A DNA stretch of 64,000 bases from Streptomyces sp. NBC_00083 (lineage in GTDB: Bacteria > Actinomycetota > Actinomycetes > Streptomycetales > Streptomycetaceae): contig NZ_JAPELY010000003.1 in NCBI RefSeq assembly GCF_026343295.1, forward strand, positions 186,001 to 250,000, given 5' to 3'. This document shows positions 1 through 8,418 of the stretch, one piece after another. The first letter of the stretch is position 1, and every line of letters starts with the position of its first letter. The notes beneath the pieces are model-generated. The model was not told the DNA's origin. It saw only the letters and a list, made by a program, of their open reading frames with translations, and searched no databases. Both the position numbers and the translations under genes were made by a program.

Positions 1-1
1 C

Positions 2-1630
2 GACCAGGTCTCCTTCCCGGTGGGCGAGAAATGCCTGCTCGCCGTGGTCGGGCCCAGTGGCGCGGGAAAGTCCACCCTGCTCAACGCCCTCACCGGGCTG
101 CGCCCCGCGGACGGCGGCACCGTCCTCTACGACGGCCGCGACCTCTACCGCGACTACGCGGAGCTCCGCCAGCGCATCGGTCTCGTACCGCAGGACGACA
201 TCCTGCACGCCCAGCTGACCGTGCGCCGCGCCCTCGGATACGCCGCCGAACTCCGCTTCCCGCAGGACACCGAGAAGGCGGAACGCCGGGCCAGAGTCGA
301 CGAGGTCATCCGCGAACTCGGCCTGGAACAACGCGTGGACCAGCCCATCCACAGCCTCTCCGGGGGGCAGCGCAAACGCGTGAGCGTGGCACTGGAGCTG
401 CTGACCAAACCGTCGCTGCTCTTCCTCGACGAGCCGACGTCGGGACTCGACCCCGGCATGGACCGCTCGGTGATGCACATGCTGCGCGGCCTGGCCGACG
501 ACGGCCGCACGGTCGTCGTCGTCACGCACAGCGTGCTCAGCCTCGACGTGTGCGACCGGCTCCTGGTGCTCGCCCCCGGCGGCAGGATCGCCTACTACGG
601 GCCGCCGCGCGACGCGCTGTCGTTCTTCGGCTTCACGCAGTGGCCGGAGGCCTTCGAAGCGTTCGAAGGGGACCGTGACCGGGAGTGGGCCCGGGACTAC
701 CGGGACTCGCCGTTCCACCAGCAGTACATCGCCAACTCCTCCGTGCAGCCGTTCCCCGGGCCCCTCGCGCCCGCCGGCGCGCCCGCGCCCGTCTCCTTCG
801 CTCCGCCGCCGAAGCCGCAGAGCTGGGGGTCCCAACTCCGCACCCTGGTACGGAGGTACGCGGCAGCCCTCGGCGCGGACCGGACGTTCCTCGCGATCAT
901 GATCGCGCTGCCGTTCGTGATGGGAGCCATGGCGCGCGCCCTCGCGGGCAGCCGGCTGACGCAGGAGACGGCGATGAACGCGCTGCTCATCCTGTGCGTG
1001 GGCGGAGTCCTGACCGGCGCCGCCAACGCCGTCCGCGAGCTGGTCAAGGAGCGCGTCATCTACCGGCGAGAACGGGCCGTGGGGCTCTCCCGCTCGGCGT
1101 ACCTGATGTCCAAGGTCGTCGTCCTGGGAACGATCACCGTGCTGCAGGCCGTCGTCCTCACCCTGGTCGCCCTGCTCGGTGTCGACCTCAACGCGCCCGG
1201 CGGCCACGGCGTGCTCCTGCCGCCCCTGGTGGAGGTCATCCTGGCGGTGGCCCTGCTGGCGTTCACCGCCATGATGCTGGGTCTCCTCGTCTCGGCGCTG
1301 GTGCGCAAGGAGGAGGTGACGATGCCGCTGCTCGTGCTCCTCGCCATCGTCCAAGTGGTGTTCTGCGGCGCACTCCTCAAACTCAACGGGGTGCCCGGTG
1401 TCGAGCAGCTCGCATGGCTCGTGCCGTCGCGCTGGGCGCTGGGCGGGATGGCGGGGACCATCGGACTCGGCAGGATCGTCCCGGGGGAGCTGACCACCGA
1501 CCCGCTGTTCGAGCACTCCGCGGGTGTCTGGCTGCTCAACATGGGCATGCTGGTCGTCCTGTCGGCCGTCTTCGGATACGCCGTCGCGCGGCTCCTGCGC
1601 CGCCACGAACCCGCGGTCATGCGGAAGTAG
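2..1630 (+). CDS. ABC-2 type exporter, fused ATPase-permease (5' end outside window)
   Basis: Half-size exporter with the ATPase before the membrane domain. The frame is open to the first base, so the true start lies upstream; a GTG at 20 is internal, because conserved ATPase sequence (DQVSFPVGEKCLLAVV) already precedes it. Visible motifs are Walker A GPSGAGKST just after the window start, the signature LSGGQRKR and Walker B LLFLDEPTSGLD. After a Pro/Ala-rich linker comes an ABC-2 permease domain with about six hydrophobic segments, from about nucleotide 880 to the TAG stop. This is the ABCG-like layout, and in actinobacteria such proteins often carry an N-terminal FHA domain; that part is not visible. 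The next two genes (SH3-like protein and Ser/Thr kinase) follow at 11 nt and with a 1-nt overlap, which suggests one operon. Substrate unknown. Confident on family, not on the FHA domain. Confidence 0.9.
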   Translation, partial: DQVSFPVGEKCLLAVVGPSGAGKSTLLNALTGLRPADGGTVLYDGRDLYRDYAELRQRIGLVPQDDILHAQLTVRRALGYAAELRFPQDTEKAERRARVDEVIRELGLEQRVDQPIHSLSGGQRKRVSVALELLTKPSLLFLDEPTSGLDPGMDRSVMHMLRGLADDGRTVVVVTHSVLSLDVCDRLLVLAPGGRIAYYGPPRDALSFFGFTQWPEAFEAFEGDRDREWARDYRDSPFHQQYIANSSVQPFPGPLAPAGAPAPVSFAPPPKPQSWGSQLRTLVRRYAAALGADRTFLAIMIALPFVMGAMARALAGSRLTQETAMNALLILCVGGVLTGAANAVRELVKERVIYRRERAVGLSRSAYLMSKVVVLGTITVLQAVVLTLVALLGVDLNAPGGHGVLLPPLVEVILAVALLAFTAMMLGLLVSALVRKEEVTMPLLVLLAIVQVVFCGALLKLNGVPGVEQLAWLVPSRWALGGMAGTIGLGRIVPGELTTDPLFEHSAGVWLLNMGMLVVLSAVFGYAVARLLRRHEPAVMRK

Positions 1631-1641
1631 GAGTGCCGCCG

Positions 1642-2430
1642 ATGACCCCTGCGGACTTCCGCCCCACACATGTCGTCCCCCAGGACGGGCTGCCCGCCTG
1701 GGAGGCGCCGGACGTGGACCGTCCCACGACGCCGCTGGACGCGCTGCTTCCCGTGCAACTGGTCGACCGGCTCGGCGACTGGGGCCGGATCGTCTGCGCC
1801 AACGGCTGGTCGGCGTGGGTCGACGGCCGGCTCCTGATCGCGGTGCCGCGGGACCCGCCGGGCGCGGGCGGCCCGCTGACGCGCACGGCCGACCCGCGCC
1901 CCCTCCTCGCCAGGACCGAGGACGCCGTCGCCGGCTACCGGCGCGCGGCGGAGGACCTGGCGGGCGGCACCACCGACGGGGAGTCCTTCCGGCGCCGGAC
2001 CCGCGGAGTGCGGGTGGGGATCGTCGTGGACGGCGAATCGGTATGGCTGTACGACGCGGAACACGAACGCTGGGTGTACTGCGACGGAGCGCGGCTCAGT
2101 ACGTACGCGGCGGAGGAGGTGCCGAGCGCAGAGGGCCACGGCGGTCAGGACACGGCGGCGGCGGTCGCGGCGGCCCGGCCCGGAACGGCGACCGGGCCCG
2201 GAGCGGACCCCGCCGGGGACGAGCAGGGGACCGGCATGGGTGGTGCCGGGGCGGGGTCCGTCGGGGCGGAGGCGACGCGGGTGGTGGAGCCGGGGGCGCC
2301 CTCGCTTGGTGGGGACCTCACGGAGGTGGTTCCGGCGGTGCCGGACGGTGCCGGGCCGGAGGCGACGCGGGTGGTTGAGCCTGGGGACGGGGAGACGCGG
2401 GTGGTCGAGGTTCGGCCCGGGGACGGGTGA
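1642..2430 (+). CDS. Protein with SH3-like segment and C-terminal TxVV repeats
   Basis: 262 aa, starting at ATG 1642, 11 nt after the exporter stop; an in-frame GTG at 1633 is an alternative. The N-terminal half contains a segment around residues 35-75 (VDRLGDWGRIVCANGWSAWVDG) that reads like a bacterial SH3 fold, and a second conserved-looking block ending near the sequence VWLYDAEHERWVYCDG. The last 110 residues are low-complexity Ala/Gly/Pro with four Thr-x-Val-Val motifs at about T212 (TRVV), T227 (TEVV), T242 (TRVV) and T252 (TRVV). No signal peptide or membrane segment is seen. It lies between an ABC exporter and a Ser/Thr kinase whose ATG overlaps its TGA by one base. Inference: a cytoplasmic adaptor or substrate of the kinase. 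The enzyme family, if any, was not recognised. Confidence 0.75.
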   Translation: MTPADFRPTHVVPQDGLPAWEAPDVDRPTTPLDALLPVQLVDRLGDWGRIVCANGWSAWVDGRLLIAVPRDPPGAGGPLTRTADPRPLLARTEDAVAGYRRAAEDLAGGTTDGESFRRRTRGVRVGIVVDGESVWLYDAEHERWVYCDGARLSTYAAEEVPSAEGHGGQDTAAAVAAARPGTATGPGADPAGDEQGTGMGGAGAGSVGAEATRVVEPGAPSLGGDLTEVVPAVPDGAGPEATRVVEPGDGETRVVEVRPGDG

Positions 2431-3446
2431 TGGCGCGCGCCGTGGGGGAGCCCGGCACGAGCCCGCACTCCGGGCGGCCCTCCGAGCTGATCGGACAGCA
2501 GATCGCGGGATACCGGGTCGAGGGCGAGATCGGCCGGGGCGGCATGGCCGTCGTCTACCGCGCCAAGGATCTGCGCCTCGACCGCACCGTCGCGCTCAAG
2601 CTGCTCGCCCCCGAGCTCGCACGCAACGACACCTTCCGGCAGCGCTTCACGTACGAGTCACGCGTGGCCGCGGCGATCGAGCACCCGCACATCGTGCCCG
2701 TCTTCGAGGCGGGCGAGACCGACGGGGTGCTCTACATCGCCATGCGGTACGTCCCCGGGCGCGATCTGCGCCACCTGCTCGACGACGCCGGCCCACTCTC
2801 CGTCGAGGCCGCCCTCCGCATCGCCACGCAGGTCGCGTCCGCGCTCGACGCGGCACACGACCACGGGCTCGTCCACCGCGACGTCAAGCCCGGCAACATC
2901 CTCGTGGCCAAGGGCACGGACAGCGACCACCCGGAGCACGCCTACCTCACGGACTTCGGCCTGACGAAGAAGTCGCTCTCGCTGACCGGATTCACGACGG
3001 TGGGCCAGTTCGTCGGGACCCTCGACTACGTGGCCCCGGAGCAGATTTCGGGCCGCCCGGTGGACGGCCGGTGCGATGTCTACAGCCTCGCCTGCGTCGT
3101 GTACGAGACCATGGCGGGCGGGCCGCCATTCCAGCGCGACGACGACATCGCGCTGCTGTGGGCCCACCAGTACGACGAGCCGCCCCGCCTGACGGAGAAG
3201 AGGCCCGGTGTCCCCGCCGCCCTCGACGCGGTCCTCGCGCGGGCGCTGGCCAAGAGTCCCGAGGACCGGTACGGCTCCTGCCTCGCCTTCGCCGCCGCGC
3301 TGCGGGCCGCGGCCACGGGCGGCGCCGCGGCGGGCCACGCTCCGACGCGGGTGGACCGCCAGGTCGTGGGCGGGGCGGCGGAGCCCGGCGCGCCTCCCGA
3401 GCCGCCCCGCTGGGCCCGGCCGGTCTTCCGCGGCCTGGCCGGCTGA
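2430..3446 (+). CDS. Soluble Ser/Thr protein kinase (PknB-like, no membrane anchor)
   Basis: 338 aa. ATG 2430 overlaps the upstream TGA (TGATG); a GTG directly before it is possible. It is a Hanks-type kinase with the Gly-rich loop GEIGRGGMAVVY (about 32-43), catalytic Lys57 in VALKLL, HRDVKPGN with catalytic Asp151, DFG Asp175, and APE at VAPEQ. The kinase domain ends near residue 290. The tail is a short Ala/Pro-rich stretch containing T306-R-V-D, with no transmembrane helix or extracellular sensor, so it should act in the cytoplasm. Translational coupling to the SH3-like protein and proximity to the exporter suggest it phosphorylates one or both of them. This recalls mycobacterial PknF beside the FHA-ABC exporter Rv1747, a comparison made from memory. 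Activation-loop Thr residues (LTGFTT) are present. Confidence 0.92.
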   Translation: MARAVGEPGTSPHSGRPSELIGQQIAGYRVEGEIGRGGMAVVYRAKDLRLDRTVALKLLAPELARNDTFRQRFTYESRVAAAIEHPHIVPVFEAGETDGVLYIAMRYVPGRDLRHLLDDAGPLSVEAALRIATQVASALDAAHDHGLVHRDVKPGNILVAKGTDSDHPEHAYLTDFGLTKKSLSLTGFTTVGQFVGTLDYVAPEQISGRPVDGRCDVYSLACVVYETMAGGPPFQRDDDIALLWAHQYDEPPRLTEKRPGVPAALDAVLARALAKSPEDRYGSCLAFAAALRAAATGGAAAGHAPTRVDRQVVGGAAEPGAPPEPPRWARPVFRGLAG

Positions 3447-3574
3447 CCCGCGCCCGGCTCAGGGAGGGCCCGCGCCCGGCTCAGGCGGGAACCGCGCCCG
3501 GCACACAGGACCCGCGCCCGGCACACAGGACCCGCGCCCGGCTCAGGCAGGACCCGCGCCCGGCTCAGGCGGGG
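3447..3574. repeat. Tandem repeat, six units of 20-22 bp
   Basis: The segment between the two convergent genes is six direct units starting CCCGCGCCCGG (one starts ACCGCGCCCGG), four ending in CTCAGG(C/G)-type sequence (22 bp) and two in CACACAGGA (20 bp), followed by a seventh partial CCCGCC. The unit begins immediately after the kinase TGA. The stop codon of the opposite-strand streptophobe gene (TCA on this strand, 3565-3567) falls inside the sixth unit. Likely slipped-strand expansion in a 3' intergenic region; it could also influence transcription termination for both genes. Confidence 0.85.
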
Positions 3575-4866
3575 CCCGCCTCCACCTTCCCCCGCCGGTG
3601 GACCCGGCGCGCGAACACCCCGCCGAGGAGCCCCGAGACCAGACCCCAGGCCACGGCCAGGACCAGGGCCCGCCCCAGCTGGGGCCGCAGCTCCACCAGG
3701 CCGGACAGACCTCCGCCGAGATCCCCGATGCCGAGGAGCGAGAGGCCGTAGTGGGCGGACACGCCGGCCAGGAGGCACACGGCGAGCACCGTGAGCGTCA
3801 GCGCCACCGCCATGTGCACGGCGTGCTGCCAGACCCGTACCCGCGCCGGGGACCGGGCCGCCATCAGGAACGCGGCGCCCAGCGTCAAGGCCGCCGCGAC
3901 GACCAGCAGCCACCACACGCGGCCGTCGTGGTCGGCGAGCGTGCTCAGGCTGAGCGTGGAGTCGGCCGGGGTGCGCAGTACCTCGCTGAGGACCTGCGGC
4001 ATGGGAAGACCGAACGGTCCGTCCACCCGCCCCTCCCAGGAGACGCCGAGGCCGAGGGTGAAGGCGAGCCAGACGAGGTTGGGCAGCCCGAGCAGCAGCA
4101 CGGCGAACGTCGCGGCGGCATGCCCCCGCGTCACGGCCACGACGAGGCCGGCGACCAGGCCCAGGGCGACGTACGACAGCAGCAGGACCACCATGGCGAA
4201 GGCCGCGGGACGTACCGACTCCTGGAAGCGCAGCAGACGGCCGGGGAGCGGGGCCCGGCGCGAGACGAGGACGGCCACGACGAGGACGCCCGCGAGCCAC
4301 AGCAGTCCGAAGACGAGCGTCAGCGGCACGTCGGTCTCGAACCCGACCTTGGGCGAGGCGTCCAGAGCGTCGCCGATGTCGCCGGCCGGGTTGTTCCCGA
4401 GCCCGATCGCGAAGCGGTGCCGGGCCAGCAGGCCGAGGCCGAGGAGGAGCAGGAGCCAGAGCACCGCGATCCGGGCGGCCCAGCCGGCGAGTTCCTTCGT
4501 ACCGGCGACGGCCCGGTGCCGCAGCGGCCGGAGGAATCCCGCGGCGATCGCCAGGGCCCCGGCGAGACTGACGGAGAGCGGGAGCACGGAGAGCCCGGCG
4601 TTCGTCTCGGCGATCGCCCCGGCGTCACCGGAGAGCCCGACGGACCCCCCGGCCGCCATCACGACGACGGCCGCCACGACGCTCGGGAACGCCCCGCCGG
4701 GCAGGTCGGCCGCGCCCGCGGCCCATAGCCCGAGCCCCGCGACGACGGCCATGGCCACCAAGGAGGCGAGCACGGCAACCAGGGCGTGGGGCCAGCCGTG
4801 CGGTGCCCGTCGGCCCTGCTCCGCGCGGGGTGCCGCTGCCCGCCGATGCGGTGTCTGCTCGCTCAC
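3565..4866 (-). CDS. Streptophobe-family integral membrane protein
   Basis: 433 aa on the minus strand, ATG at 4866. After a 30-residue charged N-terminus (MSEQTPHRRAAAPRAEQGRR) come about ten hydrophobic helices rich in Ala, Val and Leu, including VAVLASLVAMAVVAGLGLWAAG and IAVLWLLLLLGLGLLA. The glycine-rich loop GGSVGLSGDAGAIAETNAGLSVLPLSVSLAGAL is typical of the actinomycete streptophobe family, whose function is unknown. No catalytic motif was seen. Its 3' end lies in the 20-22 bp tandem repeat, and its 5' end faces away from the DUF6777 gene across 163 bp that hold no recognised promoter. Family assignment is from the overall pattern and glycine-loop motif. Confidence 0.8.
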   Translation of the reverse strand: MSEQTPHRRAAAPRAEQGRRAPHGWPHALVAVLASLVAMAVVAGLGLWAAGAADLPGGAFPSVVAAVVVMAAGGSVGLSGDAGAIAETNAGLSVLPLSVSLAGALAIAAGFLRPLRHRAVAGTKELAGWAARIAVLWLLLLLGLGLLARHRFAIGLGNNPAGDIGDALDASPKVGFETDVPLTLVFGLLWLAGVLVVAVLVSRRAPLPGRLLRFQESVRPAAFAMVVLLLSYVALGLVAGLVVAVTRGHAAATFAVLLLGLPNLVWLAFTLGLGVSWEGRVDGPFGLPMPQVLSEVLRTPADSTLSLSTLADHDGRVWWLLVVAAALTLGAAFLMAARSPARVRVWQHAVHMAVALTLTVLAVCLLAGVSAHYGLSLLGIGDLGGGLSGLVELRPQLGRALVLAVAWGLVSGLLGGVFARRVHRRGKVEAGPA

Positions 4867-5029
4867 GTTGTCACGCTAAGCAGCGCCGGACCGGCCCGCC
4901 CGTCGGGAGGGCCGACCGCGTCGGCTTGCGGGCTCCCGGAAACCGATGCACACAATGGGCGCGTAAGGGATGAAACGTACGCAGCAGATCCTCCTACGTC
5001 AGTTCACCCAACGCAGGGAAGAAGTGTTC

Positions 5030-6358
5030 GTGAGCGTCGAGCCGCCGTCGTCAGGACGCCCCACAGGACCGCCTTCGGGCCCGCTCTCGGGCCCTTCGCA
5101 GCCGAGCCCCTCCGGGCCGGGCTCCACCCGGGCGGGCGCGACGCGCCCCGATTCGACGCCGCCTCCGGGGCCCGAGCGGCCGTCGGGGCCGCCGGACAGC
5201 GGCCCGCCAGGCGGGCCGGGCGGTCCGGGCGGCGGCGGGCAGGGCGGTGGGCGCGGCGACGGGCCGGACGAGCCGGGCGCCGGCTCCGGGCCGCCCCGGC
5301 CGTGGTGGAAGTCCGCGCCCCGCGTCGCGGCGATCTCCGCCGTCGTAGTGGCCGCGGTGGTGGCGGCCGTCGTCCTCACGCGCCCCGGCGGCTCATCGGG
5401 CGGCTCGTCGCAGGCTGGGGGCGAGGTCCTCCTCCAGCCGGCGGGAAAGTCGGGGCCCGACCCCTTCACCGCGTCGACGGCCCGCGGCGACTCCACGCCG
5501 TCCTCCCCGGTCGCACTGCCGAGTTCGTCGGCCTCGGCCAACGTGACGCGCGCTGTCGACGGCGCCGACCCCGGCCTGTACGGCGGAACGCGCACGGTCG
5601 GCAGCTGCGACGTGGAGCAACAGATCGGCGCGCTCCGGAAGGACCCGGCCAAGAACAAGGCGTTCGCCTCCGTCCTCGCCATCGAACCCTCCGGTGTTCC
5701 CGGCTATCTGCGCGCGCTCACGCCGGTGCGGCTGCGGCTGGACACCCGCGTGACCAACCACGGTTACCGCGACGGCGCCCCCACCAGCTACCAGGCCGTG
5801 CTGCAGGCCGGGACCGCGGTACTCGTCGACGACCGCGGCGTACCGCGGGTGCGCTGTGCCTGCGGCAACCCGCTGCTGCCGCCCGTCGCCCAGAAGGGCA
5901 CGCCGAAGCGGACGGGAGAGGCGTGGCCCGGCTACCGGCCGTCGAACGTCGTGGTCGTGGCGCCGGCCGCGCAGGTGGTGAACACGTTCGTCGTGTACGA
6001 CCCGGACAGCGGTGGCTGGTTCGCACGGCACAAGGGCGACTCGGGCCGCGGCGACACGAAGACGACGCCGCCCGCGACCCACCCCTCCTCGCCCCCGTCG
6101 GGCTCGCCGTCCGCCGACGAGTCGTCCTCGACGGGCAGTCCCTCACCGTGCGTGTCGCTCTCGCTCGGCGCGTCCTCGGCGAAGCCCTGCCCGCACACGT
6201 CCGTCCCGCCCTCCTCGCAACCCCCCTCCTCGCCCGCTTCGCAGCCCCCGTCGTCGCCCGCCTCGCAGCCTCCGTCCTCGTCGGCCCCGGAGGAGTCGCC
6301 CGCGTCGTCCGGACCCGCACAACCGCCCTCGTCCCCGGGGACGCACGGAGGTTCATGA
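5030..6358 (+). CDS. DUF6777-type membrane-anchored protein with Ser/Pro-rich tail
   Basis: 442 aa from GTG 5030, chosen because AGGGAAG at about 5016-5022 sits at good distance; an in-frame ATG at 4970 has no Shine-Dalgarno site. The N-terminal 95 residues are cytoplasmic-looking Pro/Gly-rich low complexity (GPPGGPGGPGGGGQGGGRGDG). A single transmembrane segment at about 97-118 (RVAAISAVVVAAVVAAVVL) follows, then an extracellular domain of about 200 residues with a CDVEQQ stretch and a paired-cysteine VRCACGNPLLPP stretch. The latter region is the hallmark I associate with DUF6777. The C-terminal 90 residues are Ser/Pro-rich, including an eight-residue repeat SQPPSSPA (24-bp DNA period). Pro-rich cytoplasmic tails of this type often sit on kinase-linked membrane proteins, but no function can be assigned. 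Confidence 0.75.
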   Translation: MSVEPPSSGRPTGPPSGPLSGPSQPSPSGPGSTRAGATRPDSTPPPGPERPSGPPDSGPPGGPGGPGGGGQGGGRGDGPDEPGAGSGPPRPWWKSAPRVAAISAVVVAAVVAAVVLTRPGGSSGGSSQAGGEVLLQPAGKSGPDPFTASTARGDSTPSSPVALPSSSASANVTRAVDGADPGLYGGTRTVGSCDVEQQIGALRKDPAKNKAFASVLAIEPSGVPGYLRALTPVRLRLDTRVTNHGYRDGAPTSYQAVLQAGTAVLVDDRGVPRVRCACGNPLLPPVAQKGTPKRTGEAWPGYRPSNVVVVAPAAQVVNTFVVYDPDSGGWFARHKGDSGRGDTKTTPPATHPSSPPSGSPSADESSSTGSPSPCVSLSLGASSAKPCPHTSVPPSSQPPSSPASQPPSSPASQPPSSSAPEESPASSGPAQPPSSPGTHGGS

Positions 6359-6415
6359 GCCGCTAGGTTCACCCCGCCGACGTGACTTTTCGTGACTGAT
6401 GAGAGGGTCGGGCGG

Positions 6416-7705
6416 GTGAGCGAGACACCGAAGAACACCCTGCAGTACCGCGTTGACGGGCCAGAAGACGCTCCTGTGCTGGTCATGGGCCCCTCCCTCG
6501 GTACCACCTGGCACATGTGGGACCGGCAGATACCCGAGCTGGCCGGCACCTGGCGCGTGGTGCGGTTCGATCTGCCGGGGCACGGTGGGGCGCCCGCCGA
6601 GCCCGCCCATTCCGTGGCCGAGCTGGGGGACCGGCTGATCGCCACCCTCGACGGGCTCGGCGTCCAGCGCTTCGGCTACGCCGGGTGCTCCATAGGCGGC
6701 GCGATCGGCGCCGATCTGGCCCTGCGCCACCCGCACCGGATCGCCTCGCTGGCCCTGGTCGCCGCCTCGCCCCGGTTCGGCACCGCCGACGAGTACCGCC
6801 GGCGCGGCGTGATCGTCCGCAGCAACGGCATGGACCCGATGGCGCGCGCCGCGCCCGAGCACTGGTTCACCGCCGCGTACGCCGCGGCCCAGCCCGCCAT
6901 CGTGGAGTGGGCCGTGCAGATGGTCCGCACGACCGATCCGGCCTGCTACATCGCGGCCTGCGAGGCGCTCGCCGCGTTCGACATCCGGGCCGACCTCAGC
7001 CGGATCACCGTGCCCACGCTCGCGCTGGTCGGCGCCGAGGACCGGGTGACCGGGCCCGGCGAGGCCCGCACCCTGGTCGCGGGCGTTCCCGGCGCCGGCC
7101 TCGCCGTGGTGCCGGGCGCCTCCCATCTGGCCCCGGTCGAGCAGCCCGCCGCCGTCACCGACCTTCTCGTACGCCACTTCTCGACGGCCTGGCAGGAAAC
7201 GCTCACCACCATCGCCGTGCCGCCCGCCGTGCCGGTGCCGCCGGTGCCCCGGACGGCGGCCCCGCTCGCGCCCGAGGCGCCGGCCGAGACGGTGGCCCCC
7301 GCCCCCGCCGAGCCCGTCGCCGGCCCGGACGCGTACGAGCGCGGCATGAAGATCCGGCGCGAGGTGCTCGGCGACGCCCATGTGGACGCCGAGACCGCCG
7401 GAGCCGACGCCTTCAGGAGCGACTTCGACCGGATCACGACCCGGCACGTCTGGGGCGAGGTGTGGTCCAGGGAAGGCCTCGACCGGCGGACCCGGGCCGC
7501 GGTCGCCCTCGCCGCGCTCACCACGGGCGGCCACTTGGACGACCTTGCCGCGCACACCCGGGCCGCGCTGCGCGCGGGACTCACCCCGGACGAGATCGAG
7601 GAGATCCTCCTCCAGACCGGCGTGTACTGCGGCGCCCCCGCGGCGAGCGCCGCGTTCCGGGTCGTCGGTGCGGTCATCCGGGAGGAAACCACCCCGCGCG
7701 GATGA
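6416..7705 (+). CDS. pcaDC: 3-oxoadipate enol-lactonase / 4-carboxymuconolactone decarboxylase fusion
   Basis: 429 aa from GTG 6416; an AGAGGG site ends near 6407, and an upstream in-frame GTG at 6392 is the alternative. Residues 1-255 are an alpha/beta hydrolase with nucleophile elbow GCSIGG (Ser about 92), Asp in GAEDRV and His in GASHLAPVEQP: the PcaD enol-lactonase. After an Ala/Pro linker (about 265-305) a carboxymuconolactone decarboxylase domain follows (HVWGEVWSREGLDRRTRAAVALAAL to QTGVYCGAPAA): PcaC. The fusion (often called PcaL) performs two consecutive steps of the protocatechuate branch of the beta-ketoadipate pathway, giving 3-oxoadipate. No other pca gene is in the window, so its partners must be elsewhere or this copy serves another lactone. 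Confidence 0.85.
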   Translation: MSETPKNTLQYRVDGPEDAPVLVMGPSLGTTWHMWDRQIPELAGTWRVVRFDLPGHGGAPAEPAHSVAELGDRLIATLDGLGVQRFGYAGCSIGGAIGADLALRHPHRIASLALVAASPRFGTADEYRRRGVIVRSNGMDPMARAAPEHWFTAAYAAAQPAIVEWAVQMVRTTDPACYIAACEALAAFDIRADLSRITVPTLALVGAEDRVTGPGEARTLVAGVPGAGLAVVPGASHLAPVEQPAAVTDLLVRHFSTAWQETLTTIAVPPAVPVPPVPRTAAPLAPEAPAETVAPAPAEPVAGPDAYERGMKIRREVLGDAHVDAETAGADAFRSDFDRITTRHVWGEVWSREGLDRRTRAAVALAALTTGGHLDDLAAHTRAALRAGLTPDEIEEILLQTGVYCGAPAASAAFRVVGAVIREETTPRG

Positions 7706-7749
7706 CCTGATTCCGCACCCGGACGCCGGGCCGGGAGCAGGATGGGCCC

Positions 7750-8388
7750 ATGAGTCTGCACCTGACCAAGAAGACCCACGCCTGCGTCCGGCTGAGCAAG
7801 GACGGCCGCACCGTCGTCATCGATCCGGGCACCTTCAGTGAGCAGGACGCGGCGGTGGGTGCCGACGTCATCCTGGTCACTCACGAGCACCTGGACCACT
7901 TCAACGAGGACCGGCTGCGGGCCGGCCTCGAAGCCAACCCGGCCGCCGAACTCTGGACCCTGCGCAGCGTCGCGGAGAAGATCTCGGCGGCCTTCCCCGG
8001 CCGCGTCCACACCGTCGGCCACGGTGACACCTTCGAGGCGGCCGGGTTCGACATCCAGGTCCACGGCGAACTGCACGCCGTGATCCACCCCGACATCCCG
8101 CGCATCACCAACGTCGGCTTCCTGATCGACGGTTCGGTCTTCCACCCCGGCGACGCGCTCACCGTGCCCGACCACGCCGTCGACACCCTGATGCTTCCGG
8201 TGATGGCACCCTGGAACAAGATCTCCGAGGTGATCGACTACGTGCGCGAGGTGAAGCCGCGCCGCGCCATCGACGTCCACGACGCCCTGCTCACCGACCT
8301 CGCCCGGCCGATCTACGACTCCCAGATCGGCTCGCTCGGCGGCGCCGACCACGTCCGGCTGACCCCCGGGGACACGACCCGACTGTGA
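7750..8388 (+). CDS. Metallo-beta-lactamase-fold hydrolase (UlaG-like)
   Basis: 212 aa, ATG 7750. The signature metal site HEHLDH is at residues 45-50, preceded by the strand VVIDPGTFSEQDAAVGADVILVT. A further motif is FHPGDAL, giving the second metal-bridging Asp, and VHDALL near the C-terminus supplies a terminal His. There is no signal peptide, so it is cytoplasmic. The compact form without an RNA-processing beta-CASP domain is the UlaG/YcjX-like group often annotated 'MBL fold metallo-hydrolase'; the substrate is unknown. It lies 44 nt after pcaDC and 30 nt before xthA on the same strand. It could be co-transcribed with pcaDC, which would suggest a lactone substrate, but this is only context. 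Confidence 0.85.
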   Translation: MSLHLTKKTHACVRLSKDGRTVVIDPGTFSEQDAAVGADVILVTHEHLDHFNEDRLRAGLEANPAAELWTLRSVAEKISAAFPGRVHTVGHGDTFEAAGFDIQVHGELHAVIHPDIPRITNVGFLIDGSVFHPGDALTVPDHAVDTLMLPVMAPWNKISEVIDYVREVKPRRAIDVHDALLTDLARPIYDSQIGSLGGADHVRLTPGDTTRL

Positions 8389-8405
8389 CTGTCGGAGCCG
8401 GGCGG

Positions 8406-8411
8406 TAGGTT
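8406..8411 (+). promoter_or_regulatory. Candidate -10 box for leaderless xthA
   Basis: TAGGTT lies exactly 7 nt upstream of the xthA ATG (8419) and there is no purine-rich Shine-Dalgarno site between. Transcription would begin at or next to the A of the ATG. The matching -35 is weak: CTGTGA, 17 bp upstream, lies at 8383-8388 and overlaps the end of the preceding gene. Confidence 0.35.
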
Positions 8412-8418
8412 GGGATCC

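Noticed and set aside
3447..3574. CRISPR array
   Set aside because: Units are contiguous with no unique spacers and no cas genes are present.
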